The position numbers and the translations under genes are program-made. 64,000 nucleotides of DNA from Shinisaurus crocodilurus (lineage: Eukaryota > Chordata > Lepidosauria > Squamata > Shinisauridae), in assembly GCA_021292165.1 (NCBI GenBank), contig CM037877.1, positions 218,033,350-218,097,349 of the forward strand, given 5' to 3'. Shown here piece by piece: positions 54,342-64,000 of this stretch; position 1 is the stretch's first letter, and every line of letters begins with the position of its first letter. The notes beneath the pieces are model-generated. The model had not been told where the DNA came from. It worked only from the letters and a program-made list of their open reading frames with translations, and did not search any database.

Positions 54342-54441
54342 GGACGCAATCCTATGCATGTCTAGACATAAGAAATGCTGGCTGGGGACTGTTGGGAGTT
54401 GTAGGACTTTTTTCTGTCTGAACATGCATAGGATTGCACCC
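54342..54441. mobile_element. piggyBac-like MITE
   Basis: 100 bp with ends 'ggacgcaatcctatgcatg' and 'catgcataggattgcaccc'. Right TTAA at 54442-54445 intact, left side reads TTTA. Same family as 52.77 kb. Confidence 0.82.
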
Positions 54442-54445
54442 TTAA

Positions 54446-56089
54446 TCTGATATCCCATAAATCCTAGAGGTGTTGCAAAATTAGAGCTTTCACCACTTTC
54501 CATCTTTCACCACTTTGACAACACCGCTGTTACTTAAACTCCAAAACAAGTTAACAACTTTTAAAGCAAAGTAGAATGTAACTAATTCATAGCACTGTCC
54601 CTGAATTCATTATAAGAACTTATTTGCACTGCATAATAATGGCAATATGATTAATGAGTATCAAAGCTCAACAATCCAATGTTCCAGTCGGGTGGACTCT
54701 CGCCTCCTTGAAATCCCAGCAGGTTTAGGATGGGTCAAATGTTCATTTGTTCCAGACCATTAAGTAAAAGGTTTTCTTTAAATATTAACCTTCAACTTGG
54801 CCATAGACTGGTTCTGTTTGTTTGTTTGTTTCTTATTGAAGTTTCAAAAGAGATCATTGCTGTGAGCAAAAAATAAACTAAAAAACTAATTTCAGGAAGT
54901 GATTCAAATAACTTATTTTTGTGAAAGAATATTGTGGAAGAATATTATGCATGAAGTGACGTTCCGCATTCCCATCCAGAAAATGTCCATTAGTCAGAGG
55001 TATCAGGCATCTAGTAGCCAGATGCTCTAAGCATGTCAGTTGCATGGGATGGCTTTGTCTCAATGATTCCCTTCAGAGCCTGTGGGTAGTACCAGAAATT
55101 CTCTATCCCCAGATGAGAGAGACAGTTAGCCTAATTTTAAGGTCTGTGGCTCCTAACAGGGTGGCAAAAAAATGAAGGGTGACCTGATTGGTACTCATGG
55201 GACTTCTACGAGTCACCTCTGTTCCTTCTTTGTGGTTGCTGATAAAGACTCATGAGTGTGCGTCATTCATACATTCTGACCCCAAAGAGGTACACTACAT
55301 TAGAGCCATTAGAGTCTTAGAGGACTCTAAGCCTCTGAGGCAAATGTTGCTTGTTTTCCTGTTTCCCCCTGCATATCCACATCTCTGAAGCCATATGCCA
55401 TATGGAGTGAAAGAGTTCAACAACTGTGGTAGCTTCTGCACAAGTTAGGAATTTTTCCGATGTGCTTCAAGTCTTGTATATTTGCATGGGCTCTTGGTAA
55501 CTGAAACTAAGAACCAAAGTAGAAGTGATGTTAAATGTGTCTTTCAATTTAACATGCAGAGTTTTTAAAATGCAAAGAGCAGCTGTTAGGAGAGTGCTGA
55601 TAATTGTCAGGATCTGTCATGGACCAGCAACACCCTGTTCCATGAGTGGAATGGAAAACAGACAAATATGTGCCTTCTCCTTTTTGTCCTTCTCTTCCTG
55701 TGGCCTTTTCTGTTGCCACCAGGTGGAAATCTTTATTTCTTTGGCTGCCTTCAGCAAACAAGCCTTAAGACTCTCTGGGTCGCAGGCATTTACTTTAGGT
55801 AGTGTGGGGGCTGGCTGTTAGATGTGGGGTGAGTACTCAAAACAGAGACCACAACATTTCAAATAGCAAAAAAATTAACAGAAGAAAAATGCCCATAGGA
55901 AAAAGATTTTAAATCTGAATGGATACACACACACACACACACACACACCAGACCAAAAAACCCATATGCACAATAAGACAATAAAATAACCAGGGATAAA
56001 CACATCCAGCTAACCTAACTAGGCTGTGTTCTTATTTTATCCAGATCCCTGACTACTCTTTCAAACAGTTCTTCAATTCCAGCAGCTCT
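54446..56089. other. Unassigned non-coding sequence with CA microsatellite
   Basis: (CA)n at 55924-55949. 54550-54700 is repeat-free and A+T-rich. No coding evidence; the 98-codon frame at 55525 lacks motifs. Confidence 0.5.
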
Positions 56090-56740
56090 GACTCTTTCCT
56101 CTAGGAATCTGGGCTTCTTTCTTTCTTTCTTCTTTCTTTCTTTCTTCCTTTCTTTCTTCCTTTCTGCCTGCCTGCCTGCCTGCCTGCCTTCTCCTTCTTC
56201 CCCCCACTCCTCTCTTTTCTGCTCTTCGCCCCTTTGACTTTCTGCCCAAGGCTTTTACAGTCATGCCTTGGATTGAGAGCATAATTCGTTCCGGAAACGT
56301 GCTTGTAATCCAAAACACTCTTATATCAAAACGAAATCCCCCCAAAAAAATTTGTACAGAGATTTTTAATTTAAGCCGTACTACAGTACTTGTATTGCAA
56401 GACGTCGCTTGTATAGCAAGTCAAAAAAAATTAAATAAATATTTAAAAATTTGCTTGTCTTGCAAAATGCTCTCAAACCAAGTTACTCTCAAACCAAGGT
56501 ATTACTGTATCTTTTAAGATTAGTTTTTCTCTCCACAATTCCAACCAATCAGGAGTGTTGTTTCCTGCTCATTTCTGCAAAATAGGTAAGTTTCTGTTTC
56601 CTGAGCTTATGCCTCCCTCCCCCCCACACCACCTTCCTCTCACCTTTTGCTGAACCTTATAATCATCTGGCTTCCTGAACAAACTTCCTGACCTCTACAT
56701 TCTAACCAAACTTTTGACCTCTAAAATGTTAACCTTTTGG
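56090..56740 (+). repeat. Interspersed repeat, copy interrupted by a Tigger-like element
   Basis: Pyrimidine-rich start (TTTC/CTGC units at 56117-56188), 'cttttctgctcttcgcccct', the Tigger-like insertion, then 'ccaaccaatcaggagtgttg' to 'aacaaacttcctgacctcta'. An inverted copy without the insertion is at 62640-62990. Family unknown. Confidence 0.75.
56258..56507. mobile_element. Tigger-like MITE with TA duplication
   Basis: Ends 'cagtcatgccttggattg' and 'aaaccaaggtattactg' with TA at 56256-56257 and 56508-56509. The inverted relative at 62.86 kb shows a single TA-containing site, confirming the insertion. Confidence 0.88.
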
Positions 56741-57003
56741 CTGAAACTCACTAGCGTGCATGCACACGTGCATACATGCACACATAATATTTAACCCCAT
56801 AATATCCTAAAACCAAACTAAACACAAAAATGGAGGACAGTTATGTTCCTTCACAGGATCACAGCATTCAGAGATGTGGAAATTAACATTTTCCTTCTTT
56901 GCTGCAGTTGTGAGAAAAGTCCCTCCTCTGAAGCTGGTATTTGTACAAAAAGGAAATCCCACATTAGGGCCTGATAATTATCAGCCACAACAGATGATGC
57001 TGT

Positions 57004-57042
<39 letters not shown>

Positions 57043-57110
57043 TAATAATTTGTATTTTGTTATATTTTGTTTTGAAAAGTAAATAAAATTTAAAAGAAAA
57101 GAAAAGAAAA

Positions 57111-57155
<45 letters not shown>

Positions 57156-57721
57156 CAACAACAACAACAACAACAACTTCATGCTAAATGTAAAGATGCA
57201 TTTAACTAAGTGTAGCTTTGGCATTTCTGGTAAAATTCATGTTTTTAGTTTAAATTACTTGCATCCAGACTTGTGTCTTTAGATGGGATGAATTACAACT
57301 TTTAATCAGTTTAAAAATACATGCTGATAACTTGCTATGTGGCTAATTTTGTTATTGCCTGACATGAAACCAAAGCTTCCCTGCATCCTTTGCTCTACAA
57401 ACAGGAATCTCTGTTGGTTACAGAAGAGAATGGGGAAAAATAAATCACTTATCACAACGACAAGTACAGTTTGTACAAAAATCAATCCAATAAAAATGGA
57501 AAACAGCAAAGAAAGGAAGAAAAGGGGACTGTTGCTTGAAAATTTTAATTAAAATGCCACACATTTACAGGACCAGCAGCAACTGCATTTCTCCGTGCTT
57601 TAGCAAAGAGATGAAACAGCCTAAGTAAACAGTCATATTCTGGAAAATGTATCTGATCCCCACAATTTTTGTGAGATACTACAGAAAATCCTTTGGGGAA
57701 AGGTTGGGCAGAAGTACAACC
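56741..57721. other. Unassigned non-coding sequence with AAT/AAC microsatellites
   Basis: (AAT)n at 57006-57053 and (AAT)n(AAC)n at 57113-57178 flank an A-rich tail 'gaaaagtaaataaaattt', possibly the end of an old retroelement. Confidence 0.5.
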
Positions 57722-58160
57722 TTCAGTGTATAGATACAAATTATGACAAATAATTTTTTAAAGCAAAAACATTTATTGGTCAAGTGCATCTTTTATAGTT
57801 CTACAGAGGGGATAGAGGTGCATAAAATTATGCATGGTGTGACAAAAGTGGATAGAGATATGTTTTTCTCCTTGTCTCATAATACCAGAACCCAGGGTCA
57901 TCCAATAAAGCTGAATGACAAGAGATGGAGGACAGCAGAAAAAAGTAAAATACTTCTTCATACAACAGATAGTTAAACTGTGGAATTCATTTCCAAAAGA
58001 TGTGGTGATTGCCACTAATATAGATGGCTTTAAAAGGGAATTAGAGAAATTCATGGGGGATACTAATCATGATGCTACCAGGATCAGGAGCAACATTCCT
58101 AGTCTGAATACCAGTTGCTGGGAATCAACAGTAGGAGGAGGCAGCAGCTTATTTCTTAGA
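57722..58160 (+). mobile_element. CR1/L3-like LINE fragment, ORF2 carboxyl terminus
   Basis: IEVHKIMHGVTKVDRDMFFSL, NTRTQGHPIKLNDKR and, after a frameshift near 57925, QIVKLWNSFPKDVV then DGFKRELEKFMGD form the end of a CR1-group reverse-transcriptase ORF distinct from the subfamily at 7.1 and 58.4 kb. The 3' tail begins ('accagttgctgggaatcaac') as in 42.48 kb but is cut off. No catalytic core. Confidence 0.85.
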
Positions 58161-58327
58161 GTGGCAGTAAGATGTCAGAGATGCATAGAGCCAGTATTCC
58201 ACATGCTACAAAAACCACTCTACTGTTAAACACTTTTTTGAATAACAATAATGCTTAGTACTTACATAGCAATGTTGACTTTGCAGAAGTGCCCAAAGCT
58301 CTTCACAGACATGTCTATACTACAGAC
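58161..58327. other. Unassigned non-coding sequence
   Basis: No feature recognised. Confidence 0.45.
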
Positions 58328-59019
58328 TTAGAATCATAGAAAAGTAGAGTTGGAAGGAGCCTACAAGGCCATCGAGTCCAGCCCCCTGCTCAATGCAGGA
58401 ATCCAGGTCAAAGCATCCCTGACAGATGGCTGTCCAACTTCACCTTGAATGCCTCCAGAGTGGGAGAGATCACCACCTCCCTAGGTAATTGGTTCCATTG
58501 TCTTATTGCTCTAACAGTCAGGAAACTTTTCCTGATGTTTAGGTGGAATCTGGGTTCCTGTAACTTGAGCACATTATTCCGTGTCCTGCAAACTGGGTTG
58601 GTCGAGAAGAGATCCTGGCCCTCCTCTGTGTGACAACCCTTCAAGTACTGGAGGAGTGCGATCATATCTCCCCTCAGTCTCCTCTTCTGAAGGCTAAACA
58701 TGCCCAGTTCTTTCAGTCTCTCCTCATAGGGCCTTGTTTCCAGTCCCTTTATCATCTTTGTTGCCCTCCTCTGAACCCTCTCCAGTTTGTCTACATACTT
58801 CTTAAAGTGTGGTGCCCAGAACTGGATACAGTACTCAAGATGAGGCCTAACCAGTGCTGAGTAAAGGGGAATTATCACTTCCCGTGATTTGGAAGTTATA
58901 CTTCTATTAATGCAGCCCAAAATAGCATTTGCCTTCTTTGCAGCCACATCGCATTGCTGGCGCATATTCAGTTTGTGATCTACAACAATTCCAAGATCCT
59001 TCTCACTTGTAGTATCGTT
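58328..59019 (-). mobile_element. CR1 LINE 3' portion with intact tail
   Basis: On the minus strand the frame is open from about 59019 to 58408, with SEKDLGIVVDHKLNM, RPHLEYCIQFWAP, ERLKELGMFSLQKRR, IRQWNQLPREVV and LDSHLSGML. It is followed by the 3' tail 'ggactcgatggccttgtagg' and a 'ttctatgattcta' terminus. It covers only the last third of ORF2, so it is a 5'-truncated dead copy. The lack of stops over about 200 codons suggests it is fairly young. Its tail is nearly identical to that of the 5S-headed SINEs. Confidence 0.92.
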
Positions 59020-59514
59020 GAGCCAAGTAACTTAATATGGTTAACAAATATTCCTTCTTCCCAATGATCTCTGGGTGGGAACTCTCATTCTGGCTGTGGG
59101 GCTAGTTATCACATAGAATGCTCAGAACCCTCATCACAATACCATTCCAAAGTTTCTTTGGGAATCAGATGAACTTGTATAAAAGTGATACCACTTTATC
59201 ATGTAGATATACCCTCAATATCTTTATGATAACTCTTTATAGTAGGCTGGTATTATTATGCCCAAAAGCAATGGGCTAAGCAAAAGAGACATTTTATTCC
59301 ACAAAAATAAACAGTTCCAACGCATTTCAGACCACACGTAAGTCCTTCCTTAGGGAAATTCACTGTGACCAAATTCAATAATGCTTACTCTTCAAATGCC
59401 AGTCTCCTGTGCTCAGGAGACCGTTGTTTGAAGACTAAGCATCATTGCATTTTTGTGGAATAAAACAACCCTCTTGCTTTTTGGCATCCTTTGTGGGGTT
59501 TCCCATTTTGTTGG
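59020..59514. other. Unassigned non-coding sequence
   Basis: No feature recognised. Confidence 0.5.
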
Positions 59515-59625
59515 ATTACTGTGCCCATTTACAGATTGGGAAGTGAGGCTAAGAGCCAGTGGCTTGCCTAAGGCCACCTGGTGAGTTTTTGGCTGATGTG
59601 AGATTTCAACCAGGACATCATAATT
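59515..59625 (-). mobile_element. MIR/CORE-SINE-like fragment, antisense
   Basis: 'cccatttacagattgggaag', 'gaggctaagagcc' and 'cttgcctaaggccacctggt' correspond to the antisense MIR core. Ends are eroded. Confidence 0.65.
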
Positions 59626-60248
59626 TAGCTCATCTTTTTAACAACTAACAGAGAACAATACATTTTTGCTGGGAAAATTCATTTCCCCCGCCTACTGTGA
59701 TAACAGGGAATTCTGAGGTGGGTGGCAAATGACGTCAGAGTCCCTGCTAATGGGAAAAGTGCCAGTGCTGTGTCCCTGTGCACCCTGTTCTGCTACACAA
59801 CTGCAAACAGGGCATGAAGGAAATAGACTTCTCCCACTGTTTCAGTGCCCCAAAGTTGGAGAAAACAGAAAGTGAGATGGTTGGGCCAGACTCAGTAACC
59901 CTGTTCAGGCCTCCCCACTACTGCTGCTTCCATCTTTTTTTCTTATGGTGGAAAATCTCAAGAAATAAAAGATGGAATAGCTGCACAATTCCTTCTGATA
60001 GGTAGTGCTACTAGGACCCCTCTGGCTGGAAGCACCATAGCTCAAGAGCATACACTGAATATCATGTACTGTACACCTATACCAATCACTCTACCTCCCT
60101 CTTCTCCATTGGTGAAACTAGGCAAATAGAGAATGAGCCTGTGGGTAGTGAATTTGGATTATGAAGTGAGGGAAGCTTGGTAAGAATATATGTACACCCT
60201 AATTAGTGTTAGAGAGAATTTTAAGTCAGCCTCAATATCAGCCATTGA
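59626..60248. other. Unassigned non-coding sequence
   Basis: 59967-60003 ('gatggaatagctgcacaatt', 'ccttctgatag') is repeated in inverse at 62952-62985; otherwise nothing recognised. Confidence 0.45.
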
Positions 60249-60571
60249 CTGGGTTCAGACAACATGACAACCCACACTCAGGGTTGAGTATGGGTTGAAT
60301 GTGGGTTGCTGTTGAACAGTGGGTTATCATGTTGTCTGAACCCAGCCATGCTAACAAGCCATGGCTTGTTAATCATGAACGACCCATGAAGAGAACCCAT
60401 GGTTTGTTGTTAGGTTGTGAACCATGGGTTGTTCACCATGGTTTGTTACCTTGGCTGGGTTCAGACAACACAATAACTCACATTTCAGCAACAACCCATG
60501 ATTCAATGATAACCCACGCTCAACCCATACTCAACCCTTGAATGTGGGTTAATGTGTTGTCTGAACCCAGT
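60249..60571. mobile_element. Palindromic MITE with four terminal-type blocks
   Basis: The block 'ctgggttcagacaacat' and its complement occur at both ends and again internally, at about 60333-60350 and 60453-60471, alternating in orientation. The centre has further complementary words such as aaccatgggttg and caacccat. The superfamily is uncertain because no clear target duplication was identified. Confidence 0.7.
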
Positions 60572-61039
60572 CAATGAGTAATTTTACATTTGCACACATT
60601 TAAATGAAAATTCACATATACAAGTCAGTGTTGGCTCTTATTATTCCTCTTCTGAGGGAGATGAATATATGTGTTTGAAGATTTAAGAACACAGCTGCGA
60701 AGTATAGCTTAAGCCATAATGGGCTTGCCCCTTTAAGGATCCCCAGACCTATCAAGGTCAGCTCTTCCATTTCCCCATGACAGTCCTGTCTCACCTAACT
60801 CCTGGCCTTTCCCCCAGATCTGCAGGATGGATCTTTCTCTTGATAAAACTGCCTATCAGAGGAAGAGGGGAAATATCCCCCCAGCTCTCACCTCTCCTTC
60901 CTGCCTTCCTAGGATGGCAAGCACATTGCCCATTGCCTTAGGCGCCACCAGCCTACATGAGATTTGCACCTTACACACTTTTCTCAATTCGTGGTTAAAG
61001 GAATGCCTGTCACATGTCAATCTCCCACCCTAGCCAGCA
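60572..61039. other. Unassigned non-coding sequence
   Basis: No feature recognised. Confidence 0.5.
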
Positions 61040-61105
61040 TGGTGGGTGAATCGGTGGGAGCTGCAGTCCAACAACATTTGGATGGCCACAAGTTGCCAAC
61101 CCCTG
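61040..61105. mobile_element. hAT-type MITE, right part
   Basis: 'gtgggagctgcagtccaaca' and 'gatggccacaagttgccaac' followed by cccctg is the right end of the hAT family at 48 kb. Confidence 0.55.
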
Positions 61106-61872
61106 ATTTGAAGCATTTAGCTAAGAGTCAAATGAGACATGATGTAGGTCAGCTGTAGGAGATTTGTGATCAGAGCTCACCACTTTTTGTTTTTGTTGGG
61201 ACTTGAAAAAGATGCTAGGAGAGGATATATTGTTGAATATTATCCTTCCTATCTCACGTTAGTGAGATCAGCAGTCCCTTTCCAGCTTAAAGGAAGCTTA
61301 GATTTGGCTAGTGTTAGCCAGTTAGCATTTGGTAATCCAGGATGCTTTAAGGCAAACTGGATTTCCCTGGTTTTGCCCCCTTTTCTCTCCCGCAAAACAA
61401 TAATAAGAGACACAGTCTTGTAAAAGTTAAAAATAACATTTACTCACTCAGATTATACAGTTTCATTCAGGCAGACTTAAAAGTGTTTCTTACAGTTGGT
61501 AAAAGTTCATTTGGAATTACTTGGGGTCTGAACTTATGGAGTTCAGACCAGCAACTCTTGTTACATGCTGTTGTTCGTTTAACAACCGGGAGGCAACTCC
61601 CTAACTCAGTGTCCCAGCAGGAAGAGAGAGCTGAGAGCTACGCCCACTTCCTGCTGAGGCACAGGTAATCATACTGAGTATCTTCTAGGAAATCCACGTT
61701 AGAAGATACCAGTGGTCTTAACCATTTCACGCACCTAACTGGTGAAACATGAGCCATTGGTTTTGACTGCACTTTAAACATCCCACAGTTTTTACTTTAA
61801 AGAAGGCATAGGTGGAGGGCTCCAGTTTGGATTGGAGCAGCTGTACTGGGTCAGAAAGTGTTTCCCCTTTCC
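61106..61872. other. Unassigned sequence, possibly an antisense retroelement end
   Basis: A pyrimidine tract 'cccccttttctctcccg' at about 61376 could be an antisense polypurine tract, but no LTR pair was found. Confidence 0.3.
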
Positions 61873-61880
61873 TCTGCACT

Positions 61881-62598
61881 CAGGACCGGTGCAGGGCAGT
61901 TTGGCGCCCTAGGCTAAATTATATTTAGCGCCCCCTCTCTCGTGCTGTGGGGGGGGCTCCGGAAAGCACCCCTGCTCTGCAACCTCCCGCCGCCGCCGCC
62001 GCCACCGGACCCCCCCCCGCACGCTGCCGCTGCCGCCCCCACCTACCTTCCCACGCCTCCTCCGAAAAGGGACCCACGCGCTCTGTTTTTGGCCGGGGGA
62101 AACCAGAGCAACAGGGCTGTTTAAGCCCTGTTGCCCTGGTTCCTCCCGCCAAAACAGAGCGCGGGCGGGGCTCCGGAAACAGCGCAGAGAAGGTAGGTGT
62201 CAGGGGGGAGGCGGTGCGGAGGCGAAGCGAGGCAAGGCGAGGCGAGGTGGGGGGGAGGCGGCGCGGGGGGGAGGCGGCGCAGAGGCGAGGCGAGGCGAGG
62301 TGGGGGGAGGCGGCGCGGAGGCGAAGCGAGGCGAGGTGGGGGGAGGCGGCGCAGAGGTGAGGCGAGGCGAGGTGGGGGGGAGGTGGCGCGGAGGTGAGGC
62401 AAGGTGGGGGTGAGGCGCCCAGGCTCGGCCCCACCACTACTCCGGGCGCAATCCCCCGCACTGACCTGGCTTTCTCGGTGAGGCGGGCGGGCAGGGCAGG
62501 ATCGCGCCGGCAGCGAAGAGGAGCGCAGCATTCTGCGCCCTCTTCCGCTACGCGCCCTAGGCAACAGCCTAGTTGGCCTAGCGGTAGCGCCGGCCCTG
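61881..62598. mobile_element. 718-bp hAT-type element with perfect 8-bp target duplication
   Basis: Ends 'caggaccggtgcagggcag' and 'gcggtagcgccggccctg', flanked by identical tctgcact at 61873-61880 and 62599-62606. Subterminal 'ggcgccctaggc' and 'gcgccctaggcaac' are shared with the 165-bp relative at 20.08 kb. The extra half-kilobase is GC-rich and includes the minisatellite at 62190-62410. It has long open frames on both strands by composition only; no transposase motif is present. Confidence 0.9.
62190..62410. repeat. GC-rich minisatellite
   Basis: Imperfect tandem units built from gaggcgaggtggggggaggc and ggcgcggaggcgaag words, roughly 30-50 nt per unit, strongly purine-rich on the plus strand and CpG-dense. 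Many G runs of four or more could form G-quadruplexes. Confidence 0.9.
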
Positions 62599-62639
62599 TC
62601 TGCACTGTTTCCCAGTCTAACCCCTTCAAAGCTGCCATT

Positions 62640-62910
62640 AGCCCAGTTTAGAGGTCAGACATTTAGTTAGAATATAGAGGTCAGGAAGTTTGTTCACAAA
62701 ACTAGGAGATTAGTTCATCAAAAGGTCTGAAGAAGGCAGGCGGGAGGTGGGGGAGTATAAACCCTGAAAATAAAAATGTATATTGCAGAAATGAACCAGA
62801 AACTACACTCCTGATTGGTTGGAATTGGGGAGAGATAAACAAATTTTAAAACATAAAAGCCTTGGGAAGAAAGGCAAAGGGGAAGAGAGCAGAAAAGAGA
62901 GAGGGAGAAA

Positions 62911-62942
<32 letters not shown>

Positions 62943-62990
62943 GGTCCTAGCACTATCAGAAGGAACTGTGCAGCTATTCCATATTTTCTT
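62640..62990 (-). repeat. Interspersed repeat, inverted copy without the Tigger-like insertion
   Basis: On the minus strand it matches 56090-56740: 'ccaaccaatcaggagtgtag', 'cttcccaaggcttttatg', 'cttttctgctctcttcccct', then a TTTC tract at 62909-62941. The element between is missing here. About 80 percent similar by eye. Confidence 0.75.
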
Positions 62991-64000
62991 TCTTTTCTTT
63001 TTTTTAACTTTTAATTTTTATTCATAAAAAACAAACAAACACAAACACAATAATGGACTACCAATCTTCTCCACAGCTTAATCAACCACAGTTATTCTTA
63101 AAATCTTTTCTGTTAACAAAAAATCACTTCCAGTTATGGCAAAAAAGAACCCTAAAAGGAACAAACACCAGAGATCTCCACCCTCCCCCAATATACATCA
63201 ACTATTTAATCTATTAAATTCAACATTTATGGATACACCAAAAAAGAAAACCTATAGTTTCATTAAATAGTGTTTTCAATTCCAAAATACAGTATGTTAA
63301 GAATCCCAAAGGTAAAAAGTAACTATAAACTAATTAGCAAGTGACCACATAACAAAAGCATTTTGTATTCCCCCCCCCCCGCACTCTCTAGTACCTAACC
63401 ATCTAATCAACACATTTGTATTATTGCAATTACTCATTATTTCTTTCTATCTAAACAGAAATTCCTTCACTTTTAATCTCCAAGATATATTTTTTTAAAA
63501 AGACAAGAAAGATAAGTCTAAAAATTAAGAAATAAGTGACATCTGACAAAACAGCAGAAGCACATAAGCCATCATGCTACTTATAGAACAAAAAACAAAA
63601 GACCTTCCCCTTTAATACTTCAAAGCCTCCACAAAACAACAACAACAACAACAACAATTGGTTTTTTTAATGTAAATATTTCCAAACAAACCAAATATAA
63701 TTATACCTTAATTATAATAATTTCTCTTACATCACCATTAATATTTAAAATTCAAATAAGTCATATAAGCAATCCCTTTACCTTTGCCATTAATATTTAA
63801 AATCAAAAGATTATTTATATTTCCAACTAGACACGTAATACAGTATACATCAACCCTTTATCTTTTGCCAATAAAAGACCATGAAGATAATCTCTTTCAT
63901 TGCTTTCCTCTGTCAAAGGGATAATCATTAAGTTCCAGGTTTTGAACCAAGAATGAAATCAGCTTGTTCTGTTGTTTTGTGGGCTCCTGCATACCGGTCT
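62991..64000 (-). other. A+T-rich sequence, possibly antisense 3' end of a LINE
   Basis: Starts with a T-rich tract ('ttttaacttttaattttta') followed by A/C-rich DNA without coding frames, the look of a reversed LINE 3' untranslated region with poly-A. A C run lies at 63370-63380 and an AAC tract at about 63638-63656. Continues past the window end. No diagnostic motif supports a family. Confidence 0.3.

Noticed and set aside
61925..62638. 237-codon minus-strand open frame and overlapping frames rich in Pro, Arg, Ser and Ala
   Set aside because: They are translations of the GC-rich minisatellite inside a hAT element; repetitive, open in several frames at once, and lacking any domain.
62991..64000. 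A definite L1 LINE
   Set aside because: Only composition and a reversed poly-A look suggest a LINE 3' end; there is no coding motif, so it is left as low confidence.

Overview
The window reads as an intergenic or intronic piece of a reptile genome, most probably a lizard or another lepidosaur. No host protein-coding exon and no functional RNA gene could be supported. The assignment rests on the mix of repeats: CR1 and L2 LINEs, tRNA-headed SINEs with L2-type and CR1/L3-type tails, a 5S-rRNA-headed SINE with a CR1 tail, abundant short hAT, piggyBac-like and Tigger-like elements, a DIRS tyrosine-recombinase retrotransposon and a gammaretrovirus-like endogenous retrovirus (ERV). Species cannot be fixed from sequence alone.

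Positions 1-30 kb are mostly anonymous A+T-rich DNA with scattered repeats: a 5'-truncated CR1 at 7.1-7.7 kb, L2-type 3' ends, a 14-kb GC-rich patch with a 146-bp hAT element and perfect 8-bp target duplications, a long hairpin at 17.8 kb, nested SINEs at 21.0-21.4 kb and a hAT element at 23.0-24.5 kb containing a Tigger-like element and an L2.

Positions 30.0-37.9 kb are the richest part. A decayed DIRS element runs gag-like CCCH motif, RT amino end, RNase H, tyrosine recombinase, SGNH hydrolase-like domain. A tRNA-SINE sits between its recombinase and hydrolase parts. A defective 4.6-kb ERV is inserted inside the hydrolase region, with two LTRs differing at about five positions, a 4-bp target duplication (AATC), a tRNA-Arg-like primer site, a polypurine tract and gag, pro, integrase and env remnants. 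Reverse transcriptase, RNase H and most of the surface subunit are missing.

Positions 38-64 kb return to repeat-littered non-coding DNA: three hAT elements at related TCTAGAG-type sites at 48.1-48.7 kb, a recent 374-bp duplication inside an L2 at 45.5-46.5 kb, an opposite-strand CR1 at 58.3-59.0 kb, a palindromic element at 60.2-60.6 kb and a 718-bp hAT element with a GC-rich minisatellite at 61.9-62.6 kb. A few unique stretches near 16, 20, 39 and 52 kb resemble conserved non-coding elements; this is only an impression until aligned.

The elements form a layered insertion history rather than a cooperating gene set. The most informative points are the SINE/LINE tail sharing, the ERV-in-DIRS nest, the clustered hAT insertions and several places where a related copy shows the uninterrupted site.
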